A DNA stretch of 64,000 nucleotides from Hymenobacter rubidus (GCF_016734815.1 NZ_JAERQF010000021.1:1-64000); one strand, 5' to 3'; positions 41,683 to 51,294 are shown, numbered from the stretch's first letter. Notes: generated by a model not told the origin, from the letters alone. Made by a program: numbers and translations.

Positions 41683-43782
41683 ATGAGTAACTTCTTCAAT
41701 ACCCGGCTGGAGTTTTTGCGCTCGGTGGGCAGCACCCAGCGGGCACAGCTGCTGGGCAAAGAGTTGGGCCTGTTTACGTACGGCGACCTGATTCAGCGCT
41801 ACCCCTTCCGCTACCTCGACCGGACACAGGTGTACCGCGTTGCCGATTTGAACGACGACCTGCCGTATGTGCAGGTGCGCGGCATGCTCCGCGGCAAAGA
41901 ATTGGTGGGCGAAGGGCCAAAGCAGCGCCTGACCGCTAAGGTGGGCGACGGCACCGGCGAACTGGAACTTGTATGGTTCAAGGGCATCAAGTGGGTGCAG
42001 CAGGTTGCTAAAAACAATCAGGAATACATTGTTTTTGGCAAGCCGACGATGTTCAACGGCCGGCCCCAGATGGCGCACCCGGAGCTGGAGGAAATGAGCG
42101 AGAGCAAGCCGGGCCAGAGCTTTTTGCAACCGGTATACAACACCTCGGAAAAGCTGAAGAACTACCACCGCGTCGACAGCAAGGCCATTATGCGCATGGT
42201 AGCGGAGCTGCTGAAGCTGGCCTTGCCGCACGTGGAGGAATCGCTGTCGCCGGCCCTGATTCAGCAGTACGGGCTGATGCCCAAGGCGCAGGCCCTGCAG
42301 CAGATTCACTTCCCGCAGAGCCCGGAATTGCTGGCGGCCGCCAAGTTTCGGCTGAAGTTTGAAGAGTTGTTTTACGTGCAGCTCAAGCTGCTGCGGCAGC
42401 GCGACCAACGCAAGGTGACGCTGGCCGGCCAGATTTTTAAGGAGGTGCCCACGCTGGTAGATTTCTATAAAAACCACCTCACCTTCGACCTGACCGGCGC
42501 GCAAAAACGCGTTATCCACGACATTTACAAGGACTTCTGCGCGGGCAAGCAGATGAACCGCCTGCTGCAGGGCGACGTGGGCTCGGGCAAGACCATTGTG
42601 GCCTTCATCTCGATGCTGATGGCCGCCGACAATGGCGCACAGAGCTGCCTGATGGCGCCCACCGAAATCCTGGCCGACCAGCATTACGTGGGGCTGAAAG
42701 TATACGCGGATGCGCTGGGCATTAAAATCGGCAAGCTCACGGGCAGCACCCGAACTTCGGAGCGGCGCGTGCTGCACGAGGAACTACGCAACGGCACCAT
42801 GCACATGCTGGTGGGCACCCATGCGCTGCTGGAGGATGTGGTGCAGTTCCGCAACCTGGGGCTGACCATTATGGACGAGCAGCACCGCTTTGGGGTGGCG
42901 CAACGCTCGAAGCTGTGGCAGAAGAATCCGCACATCATCCCCCACGTGCTGGTGATGACGGCCACGCCCATTCCGCGCACGCTGGCCATGACGCTTTATG
43001 GTGACTTGGACGTGAGCGTGATTGACGAGCTGCCGGCCGGCCGCAAGCCCATCGTGACGGTGCACCGCTTCGACGCCAACCGCCTGAAAGTGTTCGAGTT
43101 TATCCGGGACCAGGTGAAGCTGGGGCGGCAGGTGTACATCGTGTATCCGCTGATTGAGGAGTCGGAAACGATGGACTACAAGGACCTGACCGACGGCTAC
43201 GAGAGCGTGGCCCGGGCCTTCCCGGAGATGCAAATCAGCATTGTGCACGGGCGCATGAAGGCCGAGGAAAAGGATTACGAGATGCAGCGCTTCATCAAGC
43301 GCGAAACCCAGATAATGGTGGCGACCACCGTGATTGAGGTGGGCGTGAACGTGCCCAATGCCTCGGTGATGGTGATAGAATCAGCCGAGCGGTTCGGGCT
43401 TTCACAGCTGCACCAGTTGCGGGGCCGCGTGGGCCGCGGCGCCGACCAGAGCTACTGCATCCTAATGACGGGCTTCAAGCTGAGCAAGGACGCCCGCACC
43501 CGCCTCGAAACGATGGTTCGCACCAACAACGGCTTCGAAATTGCCGACATCGACCTCAAGCTGCGCGGCCCCGGCGACCTAATGGGCACCCAGCAAAGCG
43601 GCGTGCTCGACCTGCTGATTGCCGACCTGGCCAAGGATGGCCGCATTCTGACCGAAAGCCGCGCCGCCGCCCAAGCCCTGCTAACCGAAGACCCCAACCT
43701 TGCGCACCCCGACAATGCCAACATTCGGCGGCACATCGAGAGCCTGCCGGCTACGGCGGTGAATTGGAGTCGGATTAGTTAA
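41683..43782 (+). CDS. recG: ATP-dependent DNA helicase RecG
   Basis: 699 residues. RecG remodels stalled forks and Holliday junctions. The wedge/OB domain (about 1-270) precedes helicase motifs: Walker A LLQGDVGSGKT (about 297), motif II IMDEQHRFGV, MTATPIPRTLAMTLYGDLD, and VIEVGVNVPNA with QLRGRVGRG in the second RecA-like domain. The C-terminal GPGDLMGTQQSG block is the RecG-specific helical hairpin region. The start lies 9 bases after a palindrome. Confidence 0.96.
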   Translation: MSNFFNTRLEFLRSVGSTQRAQLLGKELGLFTYGDLIQRYPFRYLDRTQVYRVADLNDDLPYVQVRGMLRGKELVGEGPKQRLTAKVGDGTGELELVWFKGIKWVQQVAKNNQEYIVFGKPTMFNGRPQMAHPELEEMSESKPGQSFLQPVYNTSEKLKNYHRVDSKAIMRMVAELLKLALPHVEESLSPALIQQYGLMPKAQALQQIHFPQSPELLAAAKFRLKFEELFYVQLKLLRQRDQRKVTLAGQIFKEVPTLVDFYKNHLTFDLTGAQKRVIHDIYKDFCAGKQMNRLLQGDVGSGKTIVAFISMLMAADNGAQSCLMAPTEILADQHYVGLKVYADALGIKIGKLTGSTRTSERRVLHEELRNGTMHMLVGTHALLEDVVQFRNLGLTIMDEQHRFGVAQRSKLWQKNPHIIPHVLVMTATPIPRTLAMTLYGDLDVSVIDELPAGRKPIVTVHRFDANRLKVFEFIRDQVKLGRQVYIVYPLIEESETMDYKDLTDGYESVARAFPEMQISIVHGRMKAEEKDYEMQRFIKRETQIMVATTVIEVGVNVPNASVMVIESAERFGLSQLHQLRGRVGRGADQSYCILMTGFKLSKDARTRLETMVRTNNGFEIADIDLKLRGPGDLMGTQQSGVLDLLIADLAKDGRILTESRAAAQALLTEDPNLAHPDNANIRRHIESLPATAVNWSRIS

Positions 43783-43814
43783 AACAGCGCTGTGTTTATC
43801 GGCTTGGGCAAAAA

Positions 43815-43840
43815 AAAACGACCTTCTGAAAAGTCGTTGG
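43815..43840 (-). terminator. terminator for the small minus-strand gene
   Basis: On the minus strand AACGAC-GTCGTT arms are followed by a run of eight T, directly after the small exported-protein gene. It also lies just past recG. Confidence 0.7.
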
Positions 43841-43850
43841 TCATTTTTAG

Positions 43851-44069
43851 CTAGTACATCTCGGTTATGAACCCGCTTCCGCTCCGCTGTGACGGCTGAG
43901 TGGGCTTGGCTAGTTCAGCGTTATAAACCTGATTTACGAGAACGACAGAAGATTGAGCAGGCTTTTGAGGCTTAACAGTTTGCGCTACAGTAGCAGGAGC
44001 GGCCTGCTTGGCAAGCTTGCCACTGATAATAAGCGCCGTTAAGAGCGAGAACTTAAGTAATGATTTCAT
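43851..44069 (-). CDS. small exported protein, unknown
   Basis: 72 residues. An N-terminal hydrophobic segment (LLKFSLLTALIISG) suggests a membrane or exported protein; the rest is Gln/Pro/Val-rich (VAQTVKPQKPAQSSVVLVNQ) and low in complexity. No family is recognised. The gene has a clear terminator and is less GC-rich than its neighbours. The ATG at 44069 is preferred to 44126. Confidence 0.5.
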   Translation of the reverse strand: MKSLLKFSLLTALIISGKLAKQAAPATVAQTVKPQKPAQSSVVLVNQVYNAELAKPTQPSQRSGSGFITEMY

Positions 44070-44400
44070 ATATAGTAGATATTGCAGGTGTAAAGCTAAG
44101 GCAGAACTATGGACTGTGCTATGCAAACCCCTAATCTGCCAATTTCACATCCGCTTGGGTTTGCAATTGGTTGGTGATGCAGGGTAGTGTAATGTTGGGG
44201 GAAGTGCCCCGATTGGGCACTTTTACCGTACACAAAGTTAACGGGTCCCCTGTACGAAAGAGCGCATGCAAGTGTTATGGTTAAAACACTTTTTTGTTAG
44301 CAACCACCCTTCAACCGAAGGCTCATCAGATTCAAAACATCATCTTAACGCTTAGAAAGGGTAATTTTGAGCAGGCTCTACGGTCATAAAAAAAATTCTT
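44070..44400. other. intergenic region with a stem-loop
   Basis: About 330 bases. An 8-bp stem-loop AAGTGCCC-GGGCACTT spans 44201-44221. -7-like matches lie at 44233-44240 (minus, TAACTTTG) and 44362-44369 (plus, TAATTTTG). No gene is seen. Confidence 0.4.
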
Positions 44401-45870
44401 ATGTCTCGACAACACCAAAAAGTTATGTTGAAACGCGCTTTGCTAACCGGGCTGTTGGGCTGCGGGCTTTTGGGCTCGGTCGCGGCCCAGAAAGTGAAGT
44501 CGACCCCCTTTAGCTATCTGCCCGAGCAAGGCGCTGACCGGTACGATATGCGCGTGCCCCGCAAGACCCTGCCCCTGGCCGACGGCACCGGTTTTGTGAT
44601 TCTGGCGCACCAAAGTGCCGGCGGCTATGCCGTGGAGCGCTACGATGCCGACCTGAAAAAACAGTGGAGCACCCCCATACCGGTGGCCCCCGACGAAACG
44701 CTGGAAGCCTTTGGACGCGGCCCACAACAAGCCTTGGTGGTGATACACCACAAAGACGACAATGGGCAAAACCTGGCCGTGGTAGCCGTGAACATGCAAA
44801 GCGGACAGCGCAGTCCTGCCAAAGTGGTGATGACGGCCGCGCCACGCGACCGGCGGCCGGGGGTTTCCATCTCGCCCGAAGGCTCGCGGCTGTTGGCCTT
44901 CCGCTACCTTACCCGCGGGCAGCAGGTGACAAGCATTGCGGCCACACTGTTCGACCAAAATCTGGGGCAGCTGGAAGAAAAAACCTATGATTTCCGCGAC
45001 CTGACCGATTTCTTCTCACCGGCGGTGCATGTGGCTAACGACGGCACGCAGTACGTGACACTCATCAGCGAGGGCATGAAGAAGCTGACGGTGCGCCGGT
45101 ACCCTGCCGGCACCTCCACGGAAATCAACGTGCTGGGCGTGCCGGTAGGTGGCATATTCGGCGGCAAAACCGTGACCATTCGCGACACCAAATTCACGGT
45201 ACTGAACGACGGCAGCTTGTATGCGGCTGCCCTATGCGCCGACTATGCCACGGGCGAATACTACAGCTTGAAAGTGGTGAAGTACGATTTCAGCGGCACC
45301 GGCGACATGAAGTTCTCTCCCGAATTCCGTTTTACGCCGGCTTACTTAGCCGAGATTAGCAAAGCCAGCGGCACTGAGGTAAAGCGCTTGGACGATGTGT
45401 ACCTGGGTGAGCTCTTACTCACTAGCGAAAAGCAGCTGGTGGTAGTAGCAGAAAAGCATTTTGAAGAAGGCGGCAGCGAGGCTCCGGTGCACGCCCGTGA
45501 GTTGCACTTGTTCGGCTACAATGAGTTTGGGGCTCCTGCCTGGCACAGCATCGTGGCCAAAGACCAGGTAGCGCCGGCCGTGGACTCGTACACGGGCATC
45601 GGATTTCGAGCCGCAGTGTTTGGCGGCACGGTACAGTTGGTCACCATGGAAACCATCGACAAAAAATCAGACCTGTACCTGCGGCGTGTCAACGCGCTGA
45701 GTGGCGTGGTTAGCCCACCCGAACGCCTGAAGCTGAACGTAGCCGATGACCAGCAGCTGGCTTACGTGAAGGATTTTACGGCTTGGCTGAACGAGAAAAC
45801 CATCATCGGCGTGAGCCGGCCCAGTAAGAAGTCAGCAGCGTTGGAACTGGACAAAGTGGTGCTAAAGTAG
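44401..45870 (+). CDS. secreted protein of unknown function
   Basis: 489 residues. A signal peptide (ALLTGLLGCGLLGSVAAQ) precedes an all-beta protein with repeated strands of the type LAVVAVNMQSG, YVTLISEGMKKLTVRRYP and LVVVAEKHFEEGG, which suggest a beta-propeller. I do not recognise a named family. It lacks a T9SS tail, so it may stay in the periplasm. A possible promoter -7 element TAATTTTG lies 31 bases upstream. Confidence 0.75.
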   Translation: MSRQHQKVMLKRALLTGLLGCGLLGSVAAQKVKSTPFSYLPEQGADRYDMRVPRKTLPLADGTGFVILAHQSAGGYAVERYDADLKKQWSTPIPVAPDETLEAFGRGPQQALVVIHHKDDNGQNLAVVAVNMQSGQRSPAKVVMTAAPRDRRPGVSISPEGSRLLAFRYLTRGQQVTSIAATLFDQNLGQLEEKTYDFRDLTDFFSPAVHVANDGTQYVTLISEGMKKLTVRRYPAGTSTEINVLGVPVGGIFGGKTVTIRDTKFTVLNDGSLYAAALCADYATGEYYSLKVVKYDFSGTGDMKFSPEFRFTPAYLAEISKASGTEVKRLDDVYLGELLLTSEKQLVVVAEKHFEEGGSEAPVHARELHLFGYNEFGAPAWHSIVAKDQVAPAVDSYTGIGFRAAVFGGTVQLVTMETIDKKSDLYLRRVNALSGVVSPPERLKLNVADDQQLAYVKDFTAWLNEKTIIGVSRPSKKSAALELDKVVLK

Positions 45871-45880
45871 CTTGCTTATA

Positions 45881-45940
45881 GCCGCCGCAACGAAAAAGGC
45901 GAACCCGGGTGGGGTTCACCTTTTTCCTTGCGGCGGCGGC
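45881..45940. terminator. strong bidirectional stem-loop
   Basis: Long arms starting GCCGCCGCAACG and ending TTGCGGCGGCGGC with an inner GAACCC-GGGTTC stem and T5/A5 runs, between convergent genes. Confidence 0.85.
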
Positions 45941-45944
45941 TACA

Positions 45945-47141
45945 TTATTCCACCGACAGCCGTTGGCTGGCTACCTGGCTGCCGGCCTGCACCCGCAGTG
46001 TGTAGAGGCCAGGAGCAATGCCCGACAAGTCGAGTTGGGTACGCGTTTCCAGGCCGGAGGCCAAGGGAACGACCGCAGCGCGAACCTGCTGGCCTACGGC
46101 ATTGAACAGTCCGAGGCTGGCCTGCGCCACACCCGGCACGGCCGGCAGCACCAAACCAGCGGCACGGTGTGCCGGATTCGGATAGATGCTGACGGCACCT
46201 GCTCCAAGAGCATCGCGCGCTGCCAAAGCCCCCCGGAAGGAGAAAGTAATCTGACCGCCTCCAGTGTAGACAACCGTGGTGCCCGTTCCGCACACGCTCG
46301 TGACCTGGATGTAATAGGTCTGCCCCGGAACCAGGCCGGTTAAGGTGGCCGGCGAGGAAGTTGTATTTACCCAGCGAGTGGAGTCGTTCAGGATATAATA
46401 CGTAATGTGAAAACTCGTATTGCCCGCGCCCGGCGTGAAGGTGACGGTGGCGCTGGTGGCGCTGGTGCCCGTGACCACCACATTGGTGACCGCACCGCAA
46501 ACAGTTGGAACAGCCAGGGTGCGGAATGTGACGAGTGTTGCCGTGGACGTCATCCCGCTGCAATTAGTGTAGAGACGCACAACGTATGACGTATTTGGCA
46601 GCAACCCGCTGAGTAGCGCCGGAGAGCCTGCCACAGTTTGCGTAATGGCGTGGAGGCTGTCGCCGACTGCATAATAAACGGCCCGGTAGCTGCCGCCCCC
46701 ATTCACTGTCGAGAACGTGATGGTAGCCGACGTGGTGGTGAGAGCCGAAACCCTCGCTCCGGTTGGCGGAGAGCAATTAGTCGGGTTGCTGCTGCCACTC
46801 GTCACGAAACCTACCCAAGCCGAGGAAGCGGTAGCGCCGCCTGCGCAGTTGCTCACGACCGATACCCGGTGATAACGCCCGGCAACCAATCCTGTGAGCG
46901 CAACCGGCGCCCCACCGGCATTCACGCTGGTAATCCCTGCGGCCGTGCTGTCGGTGGAGTAAAAACGAACCGTATAGCTAACGGCGGAGGCGGACGGCAC
47001 GAAATTGACCACCACACTTGAAGCCGTTATATTGCTAACCGTCACATTGGTCGGGGCAGCGCATGTTTGGGCTTGCGCACTTGGTACATGCCAGGATAGC
47101 ACTGCCATCAGAATGGCAAAGAGAAAAGTAACGGTTTTCAT
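45945..47141 (-). CDS. secreted fibronectin type III protein with T9SS sorting domain
   Basis: 398 residues. A signal peptide (FLFAILMAVLSWHVPSAQAQ) is followed by three FnIII domains (about 27-115, 122-212 and 215-300, each with the C-APTNV-type start and a LxGLxPxTxYxVRV-like end) and a type A T9SS tail from about residue 310 (AVSIYPNPAHRAAG). It should reach the cell surface through the type IX system. FnIII repeats suggest adhesion or glycan binding; the partner is unknown. Confidence 0.88.
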   Translation of the reverse strand: MKTVTFLFAILMAVLSWHVPSAQAQTCAAPTNVTVSNITASSVVVNFVPSASAVSYTVRFYSTDSTAAGITSVNAGGAPVALTGLVAGRYHRVSVVSNCAGGATASSAWVGFVTSGSSNPTNCSPPTGARVSALTTTSATITFSTVNGGGSYRAVYYAVGDSLHAITQTVAGSPALLSGLLPNTSYVVRLYTNCSGMTSTATLVTFRTLAVPTVCGAVTNVVVTGTSATSATVTFTPGAGNTSFHITYYILNDSTRWVNTTSSPATLTGLVPGQTYYIQVTSVCGTGTTVVYTGGGQITFSFRGALAARDALGAGAVSIYPNPAHRAAGLVLPAVPGVAQASLGLFNAVGQQVRAAVVPLASGLETRTQLDLSGIAPGLYTLRVQAGSQVASQRLSVE

Positions 47142-47314
47142 AAATACTGATGAGAAAAGAGGTGAAGGAATCCGAAGCCGGGCGGCCGCGCCGTGCTTTT
47201 CTTCCAGACAGGCCCCAGCAGCAAAAGGCTGCCGTACTTATTTATTTTTCTTAGCAAGTGGCTATCTATCTATAAACCAGCGACCCAGTGTTCATCCAAT
47301 TCGGTTATAAACAG

Positions 47315-47346
47315 AAAAGCCGCCCCTGAATACAGGGACGGCCTTT
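47315..47346. terminator. stem-loop at the end of the fatty-acid gene cluster
   Basis: 14-bp arms with two mismatches around CCCTG-CAGGG, ending in AAAA/TTT runs, 53 bases beyond the fadE-like stop codon. Confidence 0.65.
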
Positions 47347-47398
47347 CTCAATTATTCACCGCATCCGACTAATCTACCGAATCCGAAAAATCCGTGAT

Positions 47399-49189
47399 TC
47401 AGACGGCGTACTCATTCGCCTCAATCAGCTTGGCGGCGATGCGGCGGCGCGACTCTTTCACGTTCAGCAGCTCGGTTTTGGTGAAGCGCTTCAGGCCCAT
47501 GAGCAGCAGGCGTTGCTCGTCGCCCTCGGCCATGCTGCCGATGGCGTCTTTGCCGGCCTTCTCCACGATGTCCACGGCGTCGGCCAGGTACACGCGGGCG
47601 ATGTCAGCTTCTACAGCCATAGCCTCTTCGCCCTTTGCGGCGGCTTCCTTCTCCACGCGCAGCAGGGTGCTCTCGGCGATGTACACCTTGATGGCCATGT
47701 CGGCGATGTTCATCAGCAGCTCTTGCTCCTTGGCCAGGGTGGCGGTGAACTTCTGCACGGCCGAGCCGGCCACCATCAGCACCGCTTTTTTCAGGTTGGC
47801 AATGGTCTTGTATTCCTTGCTGAACAGGCCGGTTTCCTCGTCCTGGCTCAGGCTCGGAATGCTCATCAACTCCTGCTGCACGGCCTGGGCGGGGCCCATC
47901 AGGTCGATTTCGCCCTTCAGGCCTTTCTTCAGAATCATGTCAACGGCCAGCAGACGGTTGATTTCGTTGGTGCCTTCGAAAATGCGGTTGATGCGCGAGT
48001 CGCGGTAGGCGCGGTCCATCGGGTAGTCGGCCGAGAAGCCGTAGCCGCCGTAAATCTGCACGCCCTCGTCCACCACGTAGTCGAGCACTTCCGAACCTTC
48101 TACTTTCAGAATGGCGCACTCCACGGCAAACTCGCGGGCCGCGCCCAGCAGCGCCTCGTTAGCGCCTTTGCCTTCGGCGATGAGCTGCTGCTCCATGCGG
48201 TAGATGTCGGAACCCGCGCGGTAAATGGCCGATTCCACGGCGTAGATGCGGATGGCCTGCTGCGCCAGCTTGTAGCGAATCGCGCCAAACTTCGAGATGG
48301 GCATTTTGAACTGCACCCGCTCGTTGGCATATTTCACGCTCAAATCAGCGGCCATTTTGGTAGCGCCCAGGCAGGCCGCGGCCAGCTTGATGCGGCCAAT
48401 GTTCAGCACGTTGAAGGCGATGAGGTGGCCTTTGCCAATCTCGCCCAGCACGTTCTCCTTCGGCACCTGCGCATCGGTCAGGAACACCTGGCGGGTCGAA
48501 GAGCCCTTGATGCCCATCTTGTGCTCCTCGTTGCCGAGGCTCAGGCCGGGCGTGTTTTTCTCCACGATGAAACCGGTGAACTTGTCGCCGTCAATCTGGG
48601 CAAACACGATGAACACATCGGCAAAGCCGGCGTTCGTAATCCACATTTTCTGACCATTCAGCACGTAGTGCGTGCCTTCAGCGTTGAGCACGGCCTTGGT
48701 CTTGGCGCCCAGCGCGTCGGAGCCGGAGCCGGGCTCGGTGAGGCAGTAGGCGCCCATCAGCTCGCCGCTGGTGAGGCCGGGCAGGTACTTGGCCTTCTGC
48801 TCGTCGTTGCCGAAGTACAGAATGGGCAGCATGGCGATGCCCGTGTGCGCCGCAAATGCCACCGGGAACGAGTGGCCGCCGCCCACGCCCTCGGTCACGC
48901 GCAGGGCCGTGGTGAAGTCCATGTCCAGCCCGCCGTACTGCTCCGGAATGCTCACGCCGAACAAGCCGAGCTGGCCGGCTTTCTCCATCAGGCCGCGCAT
49001 GAGGCCTTCCTCATGGTTGTCGAGGCGCTCGAGCAGCGGCTGCACTTCGGCCTGCACGAAATCGAGACAGGTTTGGTGCATGTAGTTCTGCTCCTCGGTG
49101 AAGTCGGCCGGCGTGAACACGTTCTGGGCATCGGTCGGCTTGATGATGAATTCGCCGCCCTTCAGGCTGGCTTGCTGCGTGGTTTCCAT
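47399..49189 (-). CDS. fadE: acyl-CoA dehydrogenase
   Basis: 596 residues, the long FadE (Bacillus)/VLCAD-like form with an extra C-terminal helical domain (about 440-596). It makes the first double bond in beta-oxidation using FAD. Motifs: YCLTEPGSGSDALGAKT, MWITNAGFADVFIVFAQ, and the signature YGGYGFSADYPMDRAYRDSR with RIFEGTNEINRLL, where the Glu is the catalytic base. It is the last gene of the fadNAE-like block. Palindromic TAGGC-GCCTA sites precede it. Confidence 0.93.
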   Translation of the reverse strand: METTQQASLKGGEFIIKPTDAQNVFTPADFTEEQNYMHQTCLDFVQAEVQPLLERLDNHEEGLMRGLMEKAGQLGLFGVSIPEQYGGLDMDFTTALRVTEGVGGGHSFPVAFAAHTGIAMLPILYFGNDEQKAKYLPGLTSGELMGAYCLTEPGSGSDALGAKTKAVLNAEGTHYVLNGQKMWITNAGFADVFIVFAQIDGDKFTGFIVEKNTPGLSLGNEEHKMGIKGSSTRQVFLTDAQVPKENVLGEIGKGHLIAFNVLNIGRIKLAAACLGATKMAADLSVKYANERVQFKMPISKFGAIRYKLAQQAIRIYAVESAIYRAGSDIYRMEQQLIAEGKGANEALLGAAREFAVECAILKVEGSEVLDYVVDEGVQIYGGYGFSADYPMDRAYRDSRINRIFEGTNEINRLLAVDMILKKGLKGEIDLMGPAQAVQQELMSIPSLSQDEETGLFSKEYKTIANLKKAVLMVAGSAVQKFTATLAKEQELLMNIADMAIKVYIAESTLLRVEKEAAAKGEEAMAVEADIARVYLADAVDIVEKAGKDAIGSMAEGDEQRLLLMGLKRFTKTELLNVKESRRRIAAKLIEANEYAV

Positions 49190-49222
49190 GTCGGTTGGGG
49201 TGGGTGTGGAGTTGAAAAGTAT

Positions 49223-49302
49223 TAGGCTAGCCTACTAGTTAGAGAAACAACGAGGCTAGCGGTTTAGTGTTGCAAGTTAAGAAAAAATGTTAGGCACGCC
49301 TA
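49223..49302 (-). promoter_or_regulatory. paired operator-like palindromes upstream of fadE
   Basis: TAGGCTAGCCTA (49223-49234, perfect) and TAGGCACGCCTA (49291-49302, differing only in the two central bases) lie 34 and 102 bases before the fadE start. A related site lies upstream of the marR gene at 54370-54381. They are candidate MarR operators. Confidence 0.6.
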
Positions 49303-49344
49303 CTATATCAGCGAAAGAAAACCCCGGCGGGGCGGGGCTTTATT

Positions 49345-49671
49345 TTACTTAGTCTGTTTGTTTAAAGAAGCTTGGAACTCATCTAAGTGAACAAAAAATT
49401 GCTTTAAAGCATCAATCTCATCAGCACTCCAAAACTCAATAATTTTTGCCCAGCCCTGGGTTGATTTGACTTTATGCTTTTTTGCTATCCAAGAAGCAAA
49501 TTCATCAAACAAAGCTGCGTCTTTTACCTGACTCGAATTACCGTGGAACCAGCCGCTTAGAAAACATCGCAAGTGATGTATTGATGGCTTTCCTAAGTAC
49601 ATAGGAGGCCGCTTTCTAATATCATTAAGAAGTTCGAAGACAGAGTTTTTCACGGTTGTACTATTTGTCAA
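49345..49671 (-). CDS. small AT-rich protein, possibly immunity-like
   Basis: 108 residues from ATG 49671. The N-terminal part has the pattern FELLNDIRKRPPMYLGKPSIHHLRCFLSGW, which I associate with small Bacteroidota proteins sometimes found beside polymorphic toxins; I cannot name the family. The rest is helical and acidic (FWSADEIDALKQFFVHLDEF). Its base composition is far more A/T-rich than the flanking fad genes, pointing to horizontal transfer. No toxin gene is adjacent. Confidence 0.6.
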   Translation of the reverse strand: MTNSTTVKNSVFELLNDIRKRPPMYLGKPSIHHLRCFLSGWFHGNSSQVKDAALFDEFASWIAKKHKVKSTQGWAKIIEFWSADEIDALKQFFVHLDEFQASLNKQTK

Positions 49672-49698
49672 CTTTACTCACTTCTTCTATTTGGCAAG

Positions 49699-49739
49699 AG
49701 TGGTGGGACGAAGCCCTTCGGGCAATTCGTCCGACCACT
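49699..49739. repeat. palindrome after the thiolase gene
   Basis: 14-bp arms AGTGGTGGGACGAA and TTCGTCCGACCACT, one mismatch, just past the thiolase stop codon. A terminator or repeat. Confidence 0.75.
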
Positions 49740-49745
49740 TCACCG

Positions 49746-50930
49746 CTACTTCAGCAACTCATAGATGCCGGCGACGCCCTGGCCGCCGCCCACGCAGGCC
49801 GTGACGATGCCGTACTTCTTGCCGCGCTCACGCAGCTCGTCGAAGAGCTGGATGCTGAGCTTGGCGCCGGAGCAGCCCAGCGGGTGGCCGAGGGCAATGG
49901 CGCCGCCGTTCACGTTCAGCTTCTCGGGGTCGATGCCTAGCTCGCGCACTACGGCCAGCGACTGCGAGGCGAAGGCTTCGTTCAACTCAAACAGGTCGAT
50001 GTCTTCGAGTTTCAGGCCGGCTTGCTTGAGGACTTTCGGCACGGCTTTGATGGGGCCCATGCCCATGATGCGCGGGTCGACGCCTTCGGTGGCGTAGTTC
50101 ACCATGCGGGCAATGGGCTCCAGGTTCAGCTCCTTCACCATGCGCTCCGACATCACGAGCACGAAGGCCGCGCCGTCGGACGTCTGGGACGAGTTGCCGG
50201 CCGTGACGGTGCCGTTGGCGGCGAACACGGGGCGCAGTTTGCCCAGGGCTTCCACCGAGGTATCGGCGCGGGGGCCTTCGTCGGTATCCACCACGTAGGA
50301 GCGGTTTTTCTTCTTGCCGGTGGCTTGGTCCACGTAAGTTTCCTCTACCGTGATGGGCACAATGCTCTTGGCAAACTTGCCGGCGGCAATGGCTTTGATG
50401 GCCTTCTGGTGCGAGTTGTAAGAGAATTCGTCCTGGTCCTGGCGGCTGATTTTGTAGTCGTTGGCCACGGCTTCGGCGGTGAGGCCCATGCCCATGTAGT
50501 AGTCGGGATGCGCCATCGCCAGCTTGTAGTTGGGCACGGTTTTCCAGCCCACGGTGGGCACCATGCTCATGCTCTCGGTGCCGCCCGCGATGATGCAGTC
50601 GGCCATGCCCGAAGAGATTTTGCCCACCGCCATGGCGATGGTTTCGACGCCGGAGCCGCAGTAGCGGTTCACGATGAGGCCGGATACGTTGATGGGCAGC
50701 GCCAGCAGCGAAATCAGGCGGCCCATTTGCAGGCCCTGTTCCGCCTCGGGCACGGCATTGCCGACGATTACATCGTCAATGCGCGTGGGGTCAAGGGCCG
50801 GCACCTGGGCTACGAGGTGTTTAATAACGGCAGCAGCGAGGTCGTCGGGCCGGGTGAAACGGAGGCCGCCACGGGGGGCTTTGCCCACGGCCGTGCGGTA
50901 GCCTGCTACGATATATGCGGTGTTAGACAT
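49746..50930 (-). CDS. fadA: acetyl-CoA C-acyltransferase (3-ketoacyl-CoA thiolase)
   Basis: 394 residues. It cleaves 3-ketoacyl-CoA in the last beta-oxidation step. The nucleophile Cys lies in [12 protein letters not shown], the catalytic His in [15 protein letters not shown] and the second Cys in [17 protein letters not shown] is the conserved NEAF motif. It follows the HAD/ECH fusion gene, as in the fadNAE order of Bacillus. Confidence 0.95.
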   Translation of the reverse strand: MSNTAYIVAGYRTAVGKAPRGGLRFTRPDDLAAAVIKHLVAQVPALDPTRIDDVIVGNAVPEAEQGLQMGRLISLLALPINVSGLIVNRYCGSGVETIAMAVGKISSGMADCIIAGGTESMSMVPTVGWKTVPNYKLAMAHPDYYMGMGLTAEAVANDYKISRQDQDEFSYNSHQKAIKAIAAGKFAKSIVPITVEETYVDQATGKKKNRSYVVDTDEGPRADTSVEALGKLRPVFAANGTVTAGNSSQTSDGAAFVLVMSERMVKELNLEPIARMVNYATEGVDPRIMGMGPIKAVPKVLKQAGLKLEDIDLFELNEAFASQSLAVVRELGIDPEKLNVNGGAIALGHPLGCSGAKLSIQLFDELRERGKKYGIVTACVGGGQGVAGIYELLK

Positions 50931-50941
50931 GGTCTTTTTAT

Positions 50942-50973
50942 TGTCATCCTGAGCGTAGCGAAGGACCTTATCA
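50942..50973. repeat. left half of a GTCATCCTGAGC repeat
   Basis: TGTCATCCTGAGCGTAGCGA through TTATCA. Its expected mirror arm is not close by; a matching right end appears at 51264-51289, with a 77-codon gene in between. Confidence 0.85.
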
Positions 50974-51000
50974 CGTCCACAGCTTCGGTCAAATTGAGTG

Positions 51001-51234
51001 TTAATGATTTATTTGAGCAGCGCGGCACTGGTCGCAGATGCCTTCTTCATCAAGTGCCAGCGGAGGAAACATGCTTCGAATGTTTGCCGGGGCAAACGGA
51101 CTCACACCAATCAAATCAGGCATTTCGGGCTTGTATCCTTCGCTTTGGCAGAACCGGCATTGCTGAAGCCACTTTTGAAGCTTAGGATACATGGCGAGGT
51201 AATCTTTACCGCCCCGGTGCTTATTCGTACCCAT
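51001..51234 (-). CDS. small zinc-ribbon-like protein
   Basis: 77 residues with two CxxC pairs (QQCRFCQSEG and GICDQCRAAQ) that could bind zinc. The layout MYPKLQKWLQQC, EMPDLIGVSPFAPANIRSMF and LDEEGICDQC matches short conserved Bacteroidota proteins of unknown role that I recall only loosely. It lies between two half-repeats on the strand of the fad genes. Confidence 0.65.
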   Translation of the reverse strand: MGTNKHRGGKDYLAMYPKLQKWLQQCRFCQSEGYKPEMPDLIGVSPFAPANIRSMFPPLALDEEGICDQCRAAQINH

Positions 51235-51263
51235 AGCTTTTGGCTAAGTTGATTTGGCGTAAA

Positions 51264-51289
51264 AAGATGCTTCCTTCGTCAGCATGACA
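51264..51289. repeat. right half of a GTCAT-family repeat
   Basis: AAGATGCTTCCTTCGTCAGC through ATGACA, like the right arm of the element at 53714-53834. Confidence 0.8.
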
Positions 51290-51294
51290 AACGG

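Noticed and set aside
41680-42777. 365-codon minus-strand frame
   Set aside because: Shadow of recG.
47513-49225. 570-codon plus-strand frame
   Set aside because: Shadow of the acyl-CoA dehydrogenase gene.
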